From positions 33,137,363 through 33,201,362 of the forward strand of contig CM017559.1 in the NCBI GenBank assembly GCA_007844125.1: a stretch of DNA of 64,000 nucleotides, given 5' to 3'. The position numbers were made by a program, and so were the translations under genes. Below the pieces are notes generated by a model. That model was given only the letters and a program-made list of their open reading frames with translations. It was not told where the DNA came from and did no database searches. This document shows, piece after piece, positions 43,991 to 54,639 of the stretch. The stretch's first letter is position 1, and every line of letters begins with the position of its first letter. The stretch is from Sinonovacula constricta (taxonomy: Eukaryota; Mollusca; Bivalvia; Cardiida; Solecurtidae).

Positions 43991-44679
43991 AAAAAAGATT
44001 TGTTATATTATTCTTTTATCGGCTAATACCAATCCAGGATATTGTTTTTATATCACATGATTAGAATGGCTTAAAAGGTAATCTCTCAATAAAGCAATGT
44101 CACTTAACATGACCCTTATAATCCTTCAGTAAAATCTATAGATGGTGCGTGAAAGGTTTAATGTAAGATTGTTTTATAGTGAGATCAATAAATTAAGCCA
44201 TCATGAATTACTTTTCAATGCTCATTAGATTCATCATATTCTTTATTGTTTACAATTATAAGCATTGGACGTTTATCAAAATTTGAAAGAATGGTTGGTT
44301 ATTGTCTTTGGATTTCTCAACAACAATCTTTCAGTGATTGCCATCTTAAAAGTTAATGTTTACTTGAAGCAGTGATTATACTTTGCTGCCTTGAACATGA
44401 TGGCATCGGCAACTGACACAATACTACCACAAACAGTCCTGGCAAGGACACCTGACACAATACTACCACAAACAGTCAAATTATTTAGACATAATTCCAA
44501 CAAGGAATGAGACTTCCCAGGCATATATAAGTGTAGCAGGACTGGTTCTTCAATTTATTAGTCTTGGGTAGCACTTAATTTAATATGAGTTACTAACTTA
44601 AGTGAAAACACATGACATAAGAACCAGTGAGTATCAATAGTTTTTAATAAACCAATATCAAGTTACTATCTTGTAGTTA
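43991..44679. other. Unique AT-rich sequence with one short direct repeat
   Basis: CTGACACAATACTACCACAA plus ACAGTC occurs twice, near 44413 and 44451. Otherwise nothing is recognised. Confidence 0.45.
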
Positions 44680-44795
44680 TGTAGCAAGTTCACTGGTTGT
44701 TGTTTTACAAAGCCTCTATGGCTCAGTTGATAGAGCACCCGCTAGTATTGGGGAGGTCTGTGGTTTGAATCCAAGTGGAGGCTTACTTTTTGACA
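44680..44795 (+). mobile_element. tRNA-like unit, family D, single copy
   Basis: ATGTAGCAAGTTCACTGGTTGTT precedes GCCTCTATGGCTCAGTTGATAGAGC, GCTAGTATTGGGGAGGTCTG, TGGTTTGAATCCAAGTGGAGGC and TTACTTTTTGAC. The GCCTC/GAGGC ends pair as an acceptor-like stem, making it the most tRNA-like of the set. However, the shared 5' leader with 43172 and 43402 shows it is a repeat family member. Confidence 0.6.
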
Positions 44796-44919
44796 CAAAA
44801 GAGAGCTACCACTTCCTATATGTTTTAAGACATGTAAACCACTGCCTATAATTCATCCTAGGGCCTTGCAAACCTTGCCAACACTTTATTCACTGTGTGC
44901 TACCAGGGCTATTTCTAAA

Positions 44920-46260
44920 GACTGGTATGTCTACGATAGCATGTCTGGGCCTGGGCATTGGACACTAGAGACTAGCATGTCTAGCCTGGGCATTGGACAC
45001 TAGATACTAGCATGTCTAGCCTGGGCATTGGATAGTTGAGACTAGCATGTCTAGCCTGGGCATTGAACACTACAGACTAGCATGTCTAGCCTGGGCATTG
45101 GACACTAGAGACTAGCATGTCTAGCCTGGACATTGGACACTAGAGACTAGCATGTCTGGGCCTGGGCATTGAACACTAGAAACAAGCATGTCTAGCCTGG
45201 GCAATGGACACTAGAGACTAGCATGTCTAGCCTGGGCATTGAACACTAGAAACTACAGGTCTAGCCTGGTATTGGACACTAGATAGTAGTATGCCTAGCC
45301 TAGGAAATAAGCACTAGAGACTAGTATGTCAAGCTTAAGCATAAGTTAACAGAGACTAGCATGCCTAGCTTTAGCTTTAAATTCTTGAGACTAGCATGTC
45401 AGGTTTTAGCATTAGTCACTAGAGACTAGCATGTCAAGTGTTAGCATTAGTCACTAGAGATTAGCATGTCAAGTGTTAGCATTAGTGACTAGAGACTAGC
45501 ATGTCAAGCTTGGTATAAGACACAAAAAGACTAGAGTGTCTAGCCTGGGCATTATTTGCTCCAACTAGCAAGCCTAACAGTGGCATGTGCCACGTAGGAC
45601 TGGCATACCTTGGACATTAAAATCTAAACACTAGCATGCCTTGGCGTGACCTAACAACTGAAGAAAGAAATGTCTAGCCTGAGCAATGTACACTAATGGC
45701 AAGCATGCCTAGTATGGACATTATAAAAGATTATCTAGAATGGGCAGTGGACTCTTAAGAAAACCAGGGATAGTCTGGACATAAGACACTTATGACAAGC
45801 ATGCCTAGCTTGTGCAATAAACACAATGCATTAGCATGCCCAGCCTGGACATTATACACATTACATTAGCCTGCTTAGCCCATGTATTAGACACTTAAGA
45901 CAAGCATGTCTAACCTGGACATTCTACACTTGAGACTAGCTCGGGCACTAGAAACATGCTTAAGACTATCATGTCTGGCCTGGCCAGTATGTGCCTGTAT
46001 GTCTAGACTTGACATTAGACACTTAAGACAAGCGTGGCTAGCCTGGGCATTAGACATAATACATTAGCATGCCTAGCCTGGATATTAGACACTTTAGATA
46101 AGCATGTCTAGCCTGGACATTATACAATAGAGACTAGCCTGGGCACTAGACACATAAAGACTAGCATGCTTAAGACTAGTATGTCTGGCCTGGCCAGTAG
46201 GTGCTAATGACTGGTATATCTAGACTTATTATCAGGCACTTACAATAACTATGTCTTGCC
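44920..46260. repeat. ~35-bp minisatellite decaying rightward
   Basis: The unit is GAGACTAGCATGTCTAGCCT plus GGGCATTGGACACTA. It is well preserved from about 44930 to 45280 and increasingly diverged to about 46260, where units vary in length. This suggests an old array with local re-expansion at its left end. Confidence 0.85.
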
Positions 46261-46544
46261 TTGGAATTACACTAAAGAGTTGCTTAGGCATTGCTACCCA
46301 GGCAGGTTTTCAAGTCTCTGTCTTGGGTTGAAGCTTAGACCCAAACCTCAATGTATAAATACCCAACCACTACAGACAATCTGTCAAAAACATTATTGCT
46401 GTCTTCGGGTCAAATGGTACAGTCATAACTGGGGCAGGTAAACAAGGCATGCAATATGAACATTTTGGCATCCATTCAAGTCTGCCTGGGAGAGAAGGGG
46501 TTAGGGCGAACTTTAGACCAGACACCAATACACTGAATCTAGTT

Positions 46545-46960
46545 CACAAAGGTGGTATCCGTCAGTTAACCTATATCAAATACATATAACAATGTCTGAC
46601 CCATGTTTTGAGTATTTAAGCATAACTGTGCATTATATAAAAAAGGAAAGATATAAAGAGAAAGAAGGATAGAATGGAAAAATCTGGGTATTTAAGCATA
46701 AAAGTGCAATATATAAAGAAAAAGTTAAGATATTATGAGAAGGAAGGAAAGAAGAAAATCATGAGATAAAAGAACAGACAAGAAGAAAGATAGAGTGGAT
46801 AACATAGATGATACAGTGACAGGTAACATGCACCTGTGTACAGATTAGGATAGATAGAAAATACGTAAGGCGACGAGTGTATGAGATAGACAGAAAGAAT
46901 ATGTGTAATATGCAGAAAAGTGAGACAGATTGTAAGAGGCAACGCGGAGAAATGTAATTG
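46545..46960. repeat. MITE terminus fragment and purine-rich tract
   Basis: AAAGGTGGTATCCGTCAGTT (about 46548) matches the TTAA-MITE terminus. From 46609 a ~78-bp segment (TATTTAAGCATAA-TGTGCA-TATATAAA... GAGAAAGAAGG) is duplicated in tandem at 46687. The rest to 46960 is strongly purine-biased on the plus strand (GGAAAGAAGAAAA, GATAGA). Minus-strand frames here are pyrimidine-strand artefacts. Confidence 0.6.
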
Positions 46961-48508
46961 GCAGTATTGGTTGAGTTGTTGAAAAATGTCAAAATAAATA
47001 ATGAGCAACGAATAGCTAGATCTTTATGTAGATCGATTATTTCGCAACTGTTTTTAGACCTACGTACAGGTACATTTGTATATTATATCCACATATTTTC
47101 CACCTACTCACTGCATGCTTGCGGTAAACATAAGATTCAACAATGCTCACAGCCAACTATCACATTATACTACATTGTAAAGATAGTTCTACTGCATACA
47201 GTAAATTTAAGGTAAGTCTGTCAGAGCAACAGAACTAATTAGCTTTACCGTAAACAACATGTGAAACCAATGTTTACAAACATACACAAGTTGTAGTAGC
47301 TAGCGTAAATATTACTCAATGAAAATAATCACATTCCTTACCCGAATTAAATCCGTAGTTGAACGAAAATAACTTGGTAGTTTCTATTTTTGATAACCGC
47401 TGGTACAAATCTGGTGCCGACGTGCTATTTTTGGATTCTAGACTCAGGTACATCTGACAGTTGCGCGCGAAAATTACTCCGCTTCAGTTCGACGAATGCT
47501 CACTGTAGTCTACCTGTATTTTCTCCTTACAGTCCGCACATTGTAACAGAAGCATGCAATTGTGACAGATTATATTGATAAAATTCTATCTATTACTGGG
47601 TAACATTCGCCAAACGTTGAAAACAACGGCCCTGATTTCTATGAGCGTATTCTGAGGATGCGGTTGTAACTATGTAACGCGGTTACTTGCGTCATCACTG
47701 ACCTACTTTGCGTAGGGCCAGACTCTTCTTTCTTTATAGATAATCAATACACTATGTACCGTACTGGTCATACTTGGTGGTTATTCTTTTCTCACAACTT
47801 CCTCATAGGTTTTCTTCGTCTTATCATCTACGAAGTTGATTGATGAACTATACGTTTTGAGCAGGCGACTGTTGACAATTGTCATTTCAAACGGCTATAC
47901 TATTGAACAAAATCATTTTTATTTTTTCAAGCGTATGACGTCAATAGGCGACAAAAACAATAACAGCGTCCTTATTAAGGGGAGATAAATGCGATAATCG
48001 GTTATGAGTCCTGAAAAAAAAAGATTTATATTGTCCTATATGGAATCGTTGAAAAAAATCGCTCAATAAACGCGAATAGCTCTGTTGCTGACATTAGGAT
48101 ATTTTCTCTGACTGAATAATGTTTGCCATTGTGCATGAATCTAATCCAGTTCGATGATACTGAGTAAATATTTTCGCGAGGTCTCACATTAAGTAAACAC
48201 AGACTATCTCACGTGGTTATACATTGCGTAATTAATTACTGTCTAGTTTTACAGTAGTCTTTAATAAAAAGATTTAACAGGCAATTGCAGTTCGTAGTAG
48301 AAACGATATTGGTTATGAAGATACGTTTAAAACGGACGTACCTGCAGTTTTGGGACTTTCAAATGAAATTTTAATCATTAAAGTGTTTATTTATCTACTC
48401 TCGAATGTCTAAATGTAGATGACGCTGGAGTAATTGTCTGTCTTGAAGGTTTAAAGACATGGTCATTTTTAGTTTCAATTCATTCTTGTCAATGAATAAA
48501 AAAAAAAA
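46961..48508. other. Non-repetitive sequence with a consensus CRE; no gene assigned
   Basis: From about 46960 to 48400 the DNA is repeat-free with a higher CpG density than most of the window. A full CRE palindrome TGACGTCA lies at 47936-47943 and a half-site TGCGTCA near 47688. Short frames (46958-47215, 47390-47578) match nothing known. It may be regulatory DNA of a neighbouring gene (inference). Confidence 0.35.
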
Positions 48509-48518
48509 ACAGACAGAG

Positions 48519-48593
<75 letters not shown>

Positions 48594-48618
48594 GAGAGAG
48601 GGAGCGAGCGTGAGAGTT

Positions 48619-48654
<36 letters not shown>

Positions 48655-48697
48655 CGAGAGAGAGAGAGAGAGAGGGAGAGAGAGAGAGAGAGAGAAA
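48509..48697. repeat. Compound microsatellite: GA, GACA, GT
   Basis: (GA)n, (GACA)n and (GT)n tracts in succession, then (GA)n again. Open frames across it are Arg-Glu or Ser-Leu repeats and not genes. Confidence 0.95.
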
Positions 48698-49827
48698 GTA
48701 GGGGCACGGACATCCTAGTAGTGATCTGTTTCATGAGGCAAAAGGTAGACGCCCCTTTTGATTGACTCATCGTAGAAGATTTAAAAGGCGGGTTGTCTAC
48801 CTAGGATGCCTTTAGCCAAAACAAAGAGCTGTATGAAAAGACATGTGACATAAACTCACAACCTGTGTTTTACAAAGACCCCAACTGGATCCTAAAACAA
48901 GCATAGATACATCCATGTGTGGGTACCTGTAAATACACCAAATTCAACGTATTTAAAAGAACACTCCCGATTTAGGCTGTGCAGATGATATGCAGGATGT
49001 AGATCTAGTGCTCTAGTGCATGTATTTACAGTAGCAAGATCTAGTCCTTGAACAAGAAAATGTGAGTAACACACTGTCCAGAGCAATGGGTCTTCAACCC
49101 CACCCCACCCCCTCTGGATTGGGCAGTCAATAGCGATTGAAATAAGTTAAAAAAATGTTTCTTAATATACTTTCAATAAATAAAAGTTGAAACAACAACC
49201 AATATATTTTTAGAGATACTTGGCGTTGGCGAGGCTTGAAAGGTGGCATTCGAAAGTTTGCCTCTATCAAATACATACATTTTACAATATCTAACTTAAA
49301 TATTGGAGAACTTTTTTCATAAACCCATACTCTAGTCTTAATAAAGAAGATTTTGAACACAAACTTACTGTTTAGAAAATACTAAAACAACAACAACAAC
49401 ACAACAACAACAAAAACACCCTAAGTATTCATTCTTGACAACTCTATCGTGCGATATTGAACTCTACTATAAATATCGACGTCAGAGAGGATTACCCAGA
49501 TACACCCCCCGCCCTCTAGTGGCGTTTATTAGGCATAATAATGTAAGTAGTGTTACCTCGAATTTCTACTGAAAAATTAGTTTAAGTTGACCGTGCATTT
49601 GCAAATAGGTCAAAACTGCAAAGTGTCAACTGGAAATGATTAAAAAGTAAATTAACTCCTCTGGAACTTCGACTACCGAAAATGGAAAAAAAAAACCCCT
49701 AATATTGCTGTTTTCTGACGTAGCCGGTAAATAGCCCGGCTACACTGACACAAATGCACGTATTAGAGTATTATTATCGACAGTTCTAAACAAGGTTGTA
49801 AATTACTTAAAGGATACAGTATACCGT
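48698..49827. other. Mixed unique sequence, nothing recognised
   Basis: A (CAACAA)n tract lies at about 49386-49412 and a C-rich tract near 49100. No coding or RNA signal. Confidence 0.4.
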
Positions 49828-50088
49828 CAGGAATGGATCCTGCGGGGGGGGGGGGGGGGGGGCATCCCCCGCCCGACCCAACCAGGTAAAAAGTAGAATT
49901 GTGAAAACACATACAAGTAAGCTTAAAAAATAATAAGCTTTTAAAGTAAATTTTGTCTGTTTTGTCTGTTGACTGTTTAGGTCGAAGTAAGAGTCCCTAA
50001 TTGTGTATGTATATCCAGTATTTAATGCGATAAAGTGGAATGGGTCTTGATTCATACCAAAGCGCCATTTTTTCTGGATCTGCCCCTG
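49828..50088. mobile_element. hAT-type MITE, copy 2
   Basis: The 261-bp element starts CAGGAATGGATCCTG and ends CTGGATCTGCCCCTG, inverted at 10 of 15 positions. Its body matches 18232-18483, including AAGCTTTTAAAGTAAATTTTGTCTGT, here with a tandem TTTTGTCTGT duplication. Flanking 8-mers TATACCGT and TTTACCAT agree at 6 of 8 positions. A G20 run lies just inside the left end. Confidence 0.75.
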
Positions 50089-51169
50089 TTTACCATGCCA
50101 GCATTGCTAGGTGCGTTTGTATATATCTTAACATCGCAAAAAATTAGTGTACTCTTTTAAAAAACATCGTTCTCAAGTTTAATACTCGACGCGATAATCT
50201 GTCGTTGAAGCGGATGTTGTTATCGACTTATCAAGACTCTTTGTGCAATCAGTGTTAATGTGTTCGGCTTATGATAGATTGTGTGCACACTTTGTTCAAA
50301 TCAAAGCACTGAGAAGCGCTGATTGGGCGGTGTAGGTTTGACCCTGAAAGCGATTAAAAATGATTTCACGTTTTTATCGCTTCACATTTTGCTTCCATGT
50401 GTCACTTTCTATTATTATTATTATTATCCGCAAAAATATGGTAATGAACATGTACATGTTTTCGCCAGTTATAAATTTGAAACTTGCTCCCAATTTCGAC
50501 CCTTCCTTCTAGTCACTGGGTCATATCCCCGTGGGGCATTGTTCAATAATATATCTGGATTTCAGGTATACATATCTGTTTTTTACAATACACTCAATTA
50601 AGCTTCAGGAATTTTGACCGTACGGTGAAACGATGTGAACTGGTATGGATCCGCGGCTGAATTTAATAATATTGATAGTTAACATTTGAAGTATGCCTGG
50701 ACACAATCTGAAACTATATTTTACGCTGTCAAAACTTGGAATTCGTCACTTTTTGGAGTGTTCACTTGTCATTTGCCAGATATCATTTCTTGTTGTAGAA
50801 GCGGTGATGCTGTCAAGGGAGACAAATGCTATTTTATCAGATCAATAGGTCAATAACTGTCGTCTCCCTTGAATTGTCACTCTTGAAAGGAATTTTTCAT
50901 CACTATCTAATCAATTCTGACAATCTTTTCAAAGAAACTCATGATTTTTTATTGTAACAGAGCTGAATTTCATGGCACCTAAAGACAACAATGATACTTT
51001 AGAAGCGATATGAATATATCAGATTGTACCGTATATGCACAAGTAGAAACCGCAAAATAAATCTCGAACAATGATCACGTGATGTTGATAAAAAAGGCAA
51101 TACATTTCGCGCCATAATGTCATAATTTGTTTACATATTTGCTTTAGTGTTATTGGTTGACCTATTTCG
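50089..51169 (+). promoter_or_regulatory. Candidate promoter/5' region with CACGTG and E2F-type motifs
   Basis: This repeat-free stretch precedes the candidate exon. TCACGTGA (51075-51082), a bHLH-type palindrome, and TTTCGCGCC (51105-51113), a consensus E2F word, lie 57-95 bp upstream of the putative start codon. No TATA box is apparent. The assignment depends on the exon being a true first exon; motif matches alone are weak evidence. Confidence 0.35.
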
Positions 51170-51260
51170 ATGCAGGTCAGGTCGGATCAAGAGCCAGACG
51201 ATGCAGACAGTGATGCGAAGAAACGAGCTGCACGTGCTTCAGCGGTTAAAGCAAGAACTC
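51170..51260 (+). CDS. Candidate exon of an unidentified protein (first coding exon or internal exon)
   Basis: From the ATG at 51170 the frame reads 30 codons: MQVRSDQEPDDADSDAKK followed by RAARASAVKART. It ends one base into a codon at a consensus splice donor, GTGAGT (51261-51266). An acidic stretch followed by a basic Ala/Arg/Lys stretch suggests a charged, possibly nuclear, N-terminus; I do not recognise the family. An in-frame stop four codons upstream (ATTGGTTGACC) agrees with a start here. Alternatively, an acceptor could lie right after GATGCAG at 51175, making this an internal exon beginning GTCAGG in the same frame. GC content and CpG use exceed the flanks. No downstream exon was identified in the window; the MULE would lie in its intron. 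Confidence 0.45.
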
Positions 51261-51576
51261 GTGAGTATTGCAACTTACCGCGAATTAACCGTTTTCCTTT
51301 GTACAGATATTTGATTTAGGTCAGCATGTATATAGATATTGGCTGACAAGTAACCAGTCTTTAAGAAACTGTTAGTGTTACTAATACATCATCCTAATTG
51401 AATAAAAAAAAAAAACGTTTAGTGGGTTTGATTTTTGCATCATAATGTATGACTCATTGATGAAATTTGACCATTCAGCTCCCTGAAATGATTAATTTAC
51501 ACATGTTGCAATCTTTGAAAAGAGAAATATATATTTTCCTTTATACCAATAAAAAAGATTGCCTACTGTTTTATAG

Positions 51577-51908
51577 AAGCCAGAGCTGGGAAAATCCCTT
51601 TATCCTCAGGGTAGGGATCTTACCATTGATTTAGCTAATGCTCTAGAGTTATAAGTGCTCTACTAACTGAGCTTCTTGGTCCAAAGCTCAGGGGAGAGAG
51701 CATATTCAATACACTTCCCCCTGTAGTACCATTTGGAACATGACATCAACTGGACATGTTTCTAGCTTATTCCCATTCCTCAGTGTTCCCCCAAGAACAA
51801 TTCCTGACACTATTTACTTGTAAATTAAAGAGAACTGAGCTATAATAGTCTCTTTATCCATAGCTGGGCCCAACCCTCAACCTCCTACATTATGTGCTCT
51901 AGCAACTG
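51577..51908 (-). mobile_element. Dimeric tRNA-like SINE (family E), interrupted by the MULE
   Basis: Two minus-strand tRNA-like heads occur about 240 bp apart. One, near 51600-51690, contains CAAGAAGCTCAGTTAGTAGAGC. The other, near 51875-51908, reads CAGTTGCTAGAGCACATAATGTAGGAGGTTGAGGG. The second head is cut at its A-box by the MULE and resumes at 54418 (AGCTACCTGGGCAG). The spacer includes CTCTCCCCTGAGC and a region with no coding content. Confidence 0.6.
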
Positions 51909-53048
51909 GGTGGGCGACTATTCGACCCCTTGACTATTCTACCCCTACCTGTTCCAGGCGATAATTCAACCCCACGACTATTCGACCTTAGCTGAAAAAA
52001 ATAAGGCGACTATTCGACCCCAATATAGTTATATGGCTGTATGTTGTTTAGAACAGAACAGAACAGTGTTTTTTTCTGTTTCTGTTCTTTGATGTGTTTT
52101 TTTCTGTTTTATATGATATGTTATTTTACTATGTTTTGATAGTAATAAATATATATGTCAGGATTGAATGTTTCTCTTTCATTTCTTCCATCTTTATTGA
52201 TAATATAATACACAATACAGTACATGATAAATCCGGTGGGATAATGATTCGAGTAAAAGCATTATGGAATTTATGACACTGAATCATAAATTAGCAAGTA
52301 TAGATATAAGTATAAAGTCGAGGAAAAAAATATTGTTTCTTATTTAGTGATTTCTAATTACATGTATTTTGTTCTTTCTTGGGAACTCATAAACTAGTTA
52401 CAAAGTTACAGTGGAACAAAATAGCAATTATGGTAAAATGTTTAAACAACTGCAGAATGGGTTAATTGACTTGTAAGTGGTTAACACGAAATAGTAGTAA
52501 TTAAAGTAATTTTCTAGTGTCAAATAATTAAAGTGTTGTTAACACAGTTTGAAATAATGATTGCACTGTTAATTATACTGGTTACTGAAAAATGGGAATT
52601 TAAGTCATCAAACAAAACCCAATTGTTGAAGTATTGGTTGTTGTCGTTGATTGGTTTTATCACCTTTTGCGCGATTAAATAATGATTGGTTAAGTTCTTT
52701 TCATGTAGCCAGTTTAATAGATGGCGGCTTTCTTTGAAAACACATACATTAATTGATAAAAAAAAACTCTTTATGTTTACAAGTATAAATCTCATGCAAA
52801 CAAATTAGCAGTAAATTACATACAGTTATTATGTTTGTAACAAACAAACTAAGACAGCAATTGCAAAGTATAAATTAACTAAATGTATTGCATTGTATCA
52901 TCGTATTTATGCACTTCGTACGTGACACACGGCAAGTGTTACTGTAATTGATAATCTGTGTATAATTAGAATATATTGGTTTGATAACTTAATCTTATAT
53001 TGGGAATATTAGTGTTTTGATAAGTATAACTTGGTTAATATTGTTGTG

Positions 53049-53151
53049 ATGTCGGATTTGTGTGTGGATTGTGGCAGAGTGGTAACTGCACGACAGCACG
53101 GAGTTTCCTGTGATGCATGTGAGAGATGGCAACACAGGATCTGTGGTACAG
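53049..53151 (+). pseudogene. MULE N-terminal PHD-like zinc-finger exon
   Basis: The frame from ATG 53049 encodes 34 residues. The cysteine/histidine pattern is C5-x2-C8-x12-C21-x2-C24-x4-H29-x2-C32, the first six ligands of a PHD-type C4HC3 finger, with GRVVTARQ and RWQHRICGTG motifs that I associate with Mutator-like transposases of aquatic invertebrates. The exon appears to end at 53151 before a donor (ACAG then GTATGG). The last two metal ligands would lie in a next exon that is missing. The reading is intact, but without them the finger would be incomplete. The role of such fingers in MULE proteins is presumed DNA or chromatin binding. Confidence 0.7.
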
Positions 53152-53275
53152 GTATGGGATTAACATTTTTGTAACAAAATTGGTTCCAATACATTTTTCA
53201 TAACTTTACACATGCTTTATTTTATTGACCGATATCAATCATAGGAGTGACTTTAATATTTCTTTTGAAATGTAA

Positions 53276-53802
53276 ACTACTAACAAAATAACCTTGATCA
53301 TATTTAATTATGTAAAGGACCAATGGCTAGGCAGTAGCCTGTGGCTATGCGAGGAGTGGTCCATCTACCGCCAGGTTGTTAGGACGAACAATGACGTAGA
53401 AGGTATAACAATTAATATTTCCTTCGCTATCAGTCCTAGATCTATTATTATTAAGATATTTTATTAGAAACGACGTTTTGTGCCAAATATATTGTTTAAA
53501 TTGCCACACATTGCATAATACATTTAAGTTTAATGATTAAACACAGTGTGTTCATATATTTTCAAGTATATATTCTTCTTTTAGGCTGGCACCGCTCTAT
53601 CAACAGAAATGGTGGTCGAGGTGCTCTGTCTTTTTATGTCCTGCTGGGTCTGCTTCTGGAAGAAGCAAAAATGGTGCCGTTGACTTGCCAGCTTTTTTCC
53701 GAGTCTGCGCTGTTGAGACAATGCCGGCCCGAACACGTGAAATTGGAGGAGCAACTGTTGTTCGCATGGTCCAAGTACGATGACATGAGACGTTACCTGT
53801 GA
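53276..53802 (+). pseudogene. MULE transposase C-terminal exons
   Basis: An open stretch 53276-53402 includes NYVKDQWLGSSLW, then EEWSIYRQVVRTNNDVE, and stops at a donor (GAAG then GTATAAC, 53403). The next exon, 53585-53802, begins after a TTCTTCTTTTAG acceptor and reads GWHRSINRNGGRGALSFYV, ending ...MRRYL with stop TGA at 53800-53802. Splicing joins V-E-G-W-H in frame, giving the conserved RTNNDVEGWH block just downstream of the catalytic region in intact relatives. The DDE domain and FLYWCH-type region are absent. The upstream boundary of the first piece is uncertain, because joining the finger exon at 53151 to the AG at 53317 would not keep the frame. A polyadenylation-like AATAAA lies at 53897. 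Confidence 0.8.
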
Positions 53803-53807
53803 GGAGT

Positions 53808-53876
53808 TCCTCCGTACGCAGCCCACAGTCTGCACCTAGACTTTATAATACCCAAGACGTACGAAGCCCACAGTCT
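53808..53876. repeat. Short direct repeat in the MULE 3' region
   Basis: GTACG(C/A)AGCCCACAGTCTGC plus ACCTA occurs twice, near 53815 and 53859, 44 bp apart, just after the transposase stop codon. Confidence 0.7.
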
Positions 53877-54454
53877 GCACCTACATTTTATATTTTAATA
53901 AATCATGCTTATTTATTATTAACTTATTATAAACTTGCATAATCATTTCATACTGTTCTTAATCTTTTGTTGCTACTTATTATTTGTTTAAATTAATAGT
54001 AAATATAGTATTCAAATGTATATGAAAAAATACCTTAAAAAGAGAACAAAAGAAAAAAATTTAAAATATCAAGAAAGACGGAAAATATACCTAATACTGT
54101 CTATGCCTTTGCTGTTGTTTGTTTGATCCCAACTAATACTCTGTAAATAATGCTCTCTTTATTATGAGTATATATCAAACTATTTACCAGAACAAAATAT
54201 GAACCAATACAAATCTAATACAAGTTATAAATAACTAATTTTAACAATAAAATGCAAAGATAAAATACTATTACGCTAACATATAACTAGGGGTCGAATA
54301 GTCGTGGGGTTGAATTGCTGCCAGGGGTTGAATAGTCGCCCCTTTTTACAGGTAGGGGTCGAATAGTCGTGGGGTCGAATAGTCGAGGGGTCGAATCGTC
54401 ACTGAGCCCTAGCAACTGAGCTACCTGGGCAGAAAGTTAAGATAATTTTTTTTA

Positions 54455-54625
54455 GAAATACATTGCAGCGATCATTTATGATCGTTATAGCAACATCCAG
54501 TTTTTTGGTGAAGGAAGACCGCAGACACCTGTCTGGGTAGAACCACCAGTGCACTGCAAGTCAGCTGGAAAACCTTCTCATATTTAGTGCTTTGCCCTGA
54601 ATGGGACTCGAACCCACAGTTAAGA
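54455..54625 (-). mobile_element. SINE family C, 5'-truncated copy
   Basis: On the minus strand: B-box GTGGGTTCGAGTCCC, then CAGGGCAAAGCACTAAATATGAGAAGG, TTTTCCAGCTGACTTGCAGTGC, ACTGGTGGTTCTACCCAGACAGGTGTCTGCGGTCTTCC, and the end GCTATAACGATCATAAATGATCGCTGCAATG. The A-box part of the head is missing. It is the best-preserved body of family C here. Confidence 0.8.
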
Positions 54626-54639
54626 TAAGATACAATACA

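Larger units (their letters stand above)
51909..54408. mobile_element. 2.5-kb Mutator-like element (MULE), internally deleted
   Basis: CTAGCAACTG occurs on both sides (51899-51908 and 54409-54418), a 10-bp target duplication within the expected 9-11 bp MULE range. The ends are ~115-120-bp inverted repeats (51909-52023 and 54289-54408), each a mosaic of the motif CGACTATTCGACCCC in several copies. These are likely transposase-binding subterminal sites (inference). Inside are a PHD-like finger exon and C-terminal transposase exons, but the catalytic DDE core is gone. The rest is AT-rich. The element probably depends on a full-length relative for mobility. Family assignment rests on the RTNNDVEGWH block and the terminal structure. 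Confidence 0.85.

Noticed and set aside
43205..44792. Possible functional tRNA genes at 43207, 43433 and 44711
   Set aside because: They have A- and B-box-like words but imperfect acceptor and anticodon stems, and they share non-tRNA leaders with each other, so they are repeat units.
46733..47008. Membrane-protein-like minus-strand frames
   Set aside because: The opposite strand is purine-rich, so the minus strand yields hydrophobic codons by composition alone; two frames overlap in the same place.
48459..48770. Arg-Glu or Ser-Leu repeat proteins
   Set aside because: Direct translation of (GA)n and (GT)n microsatellites.
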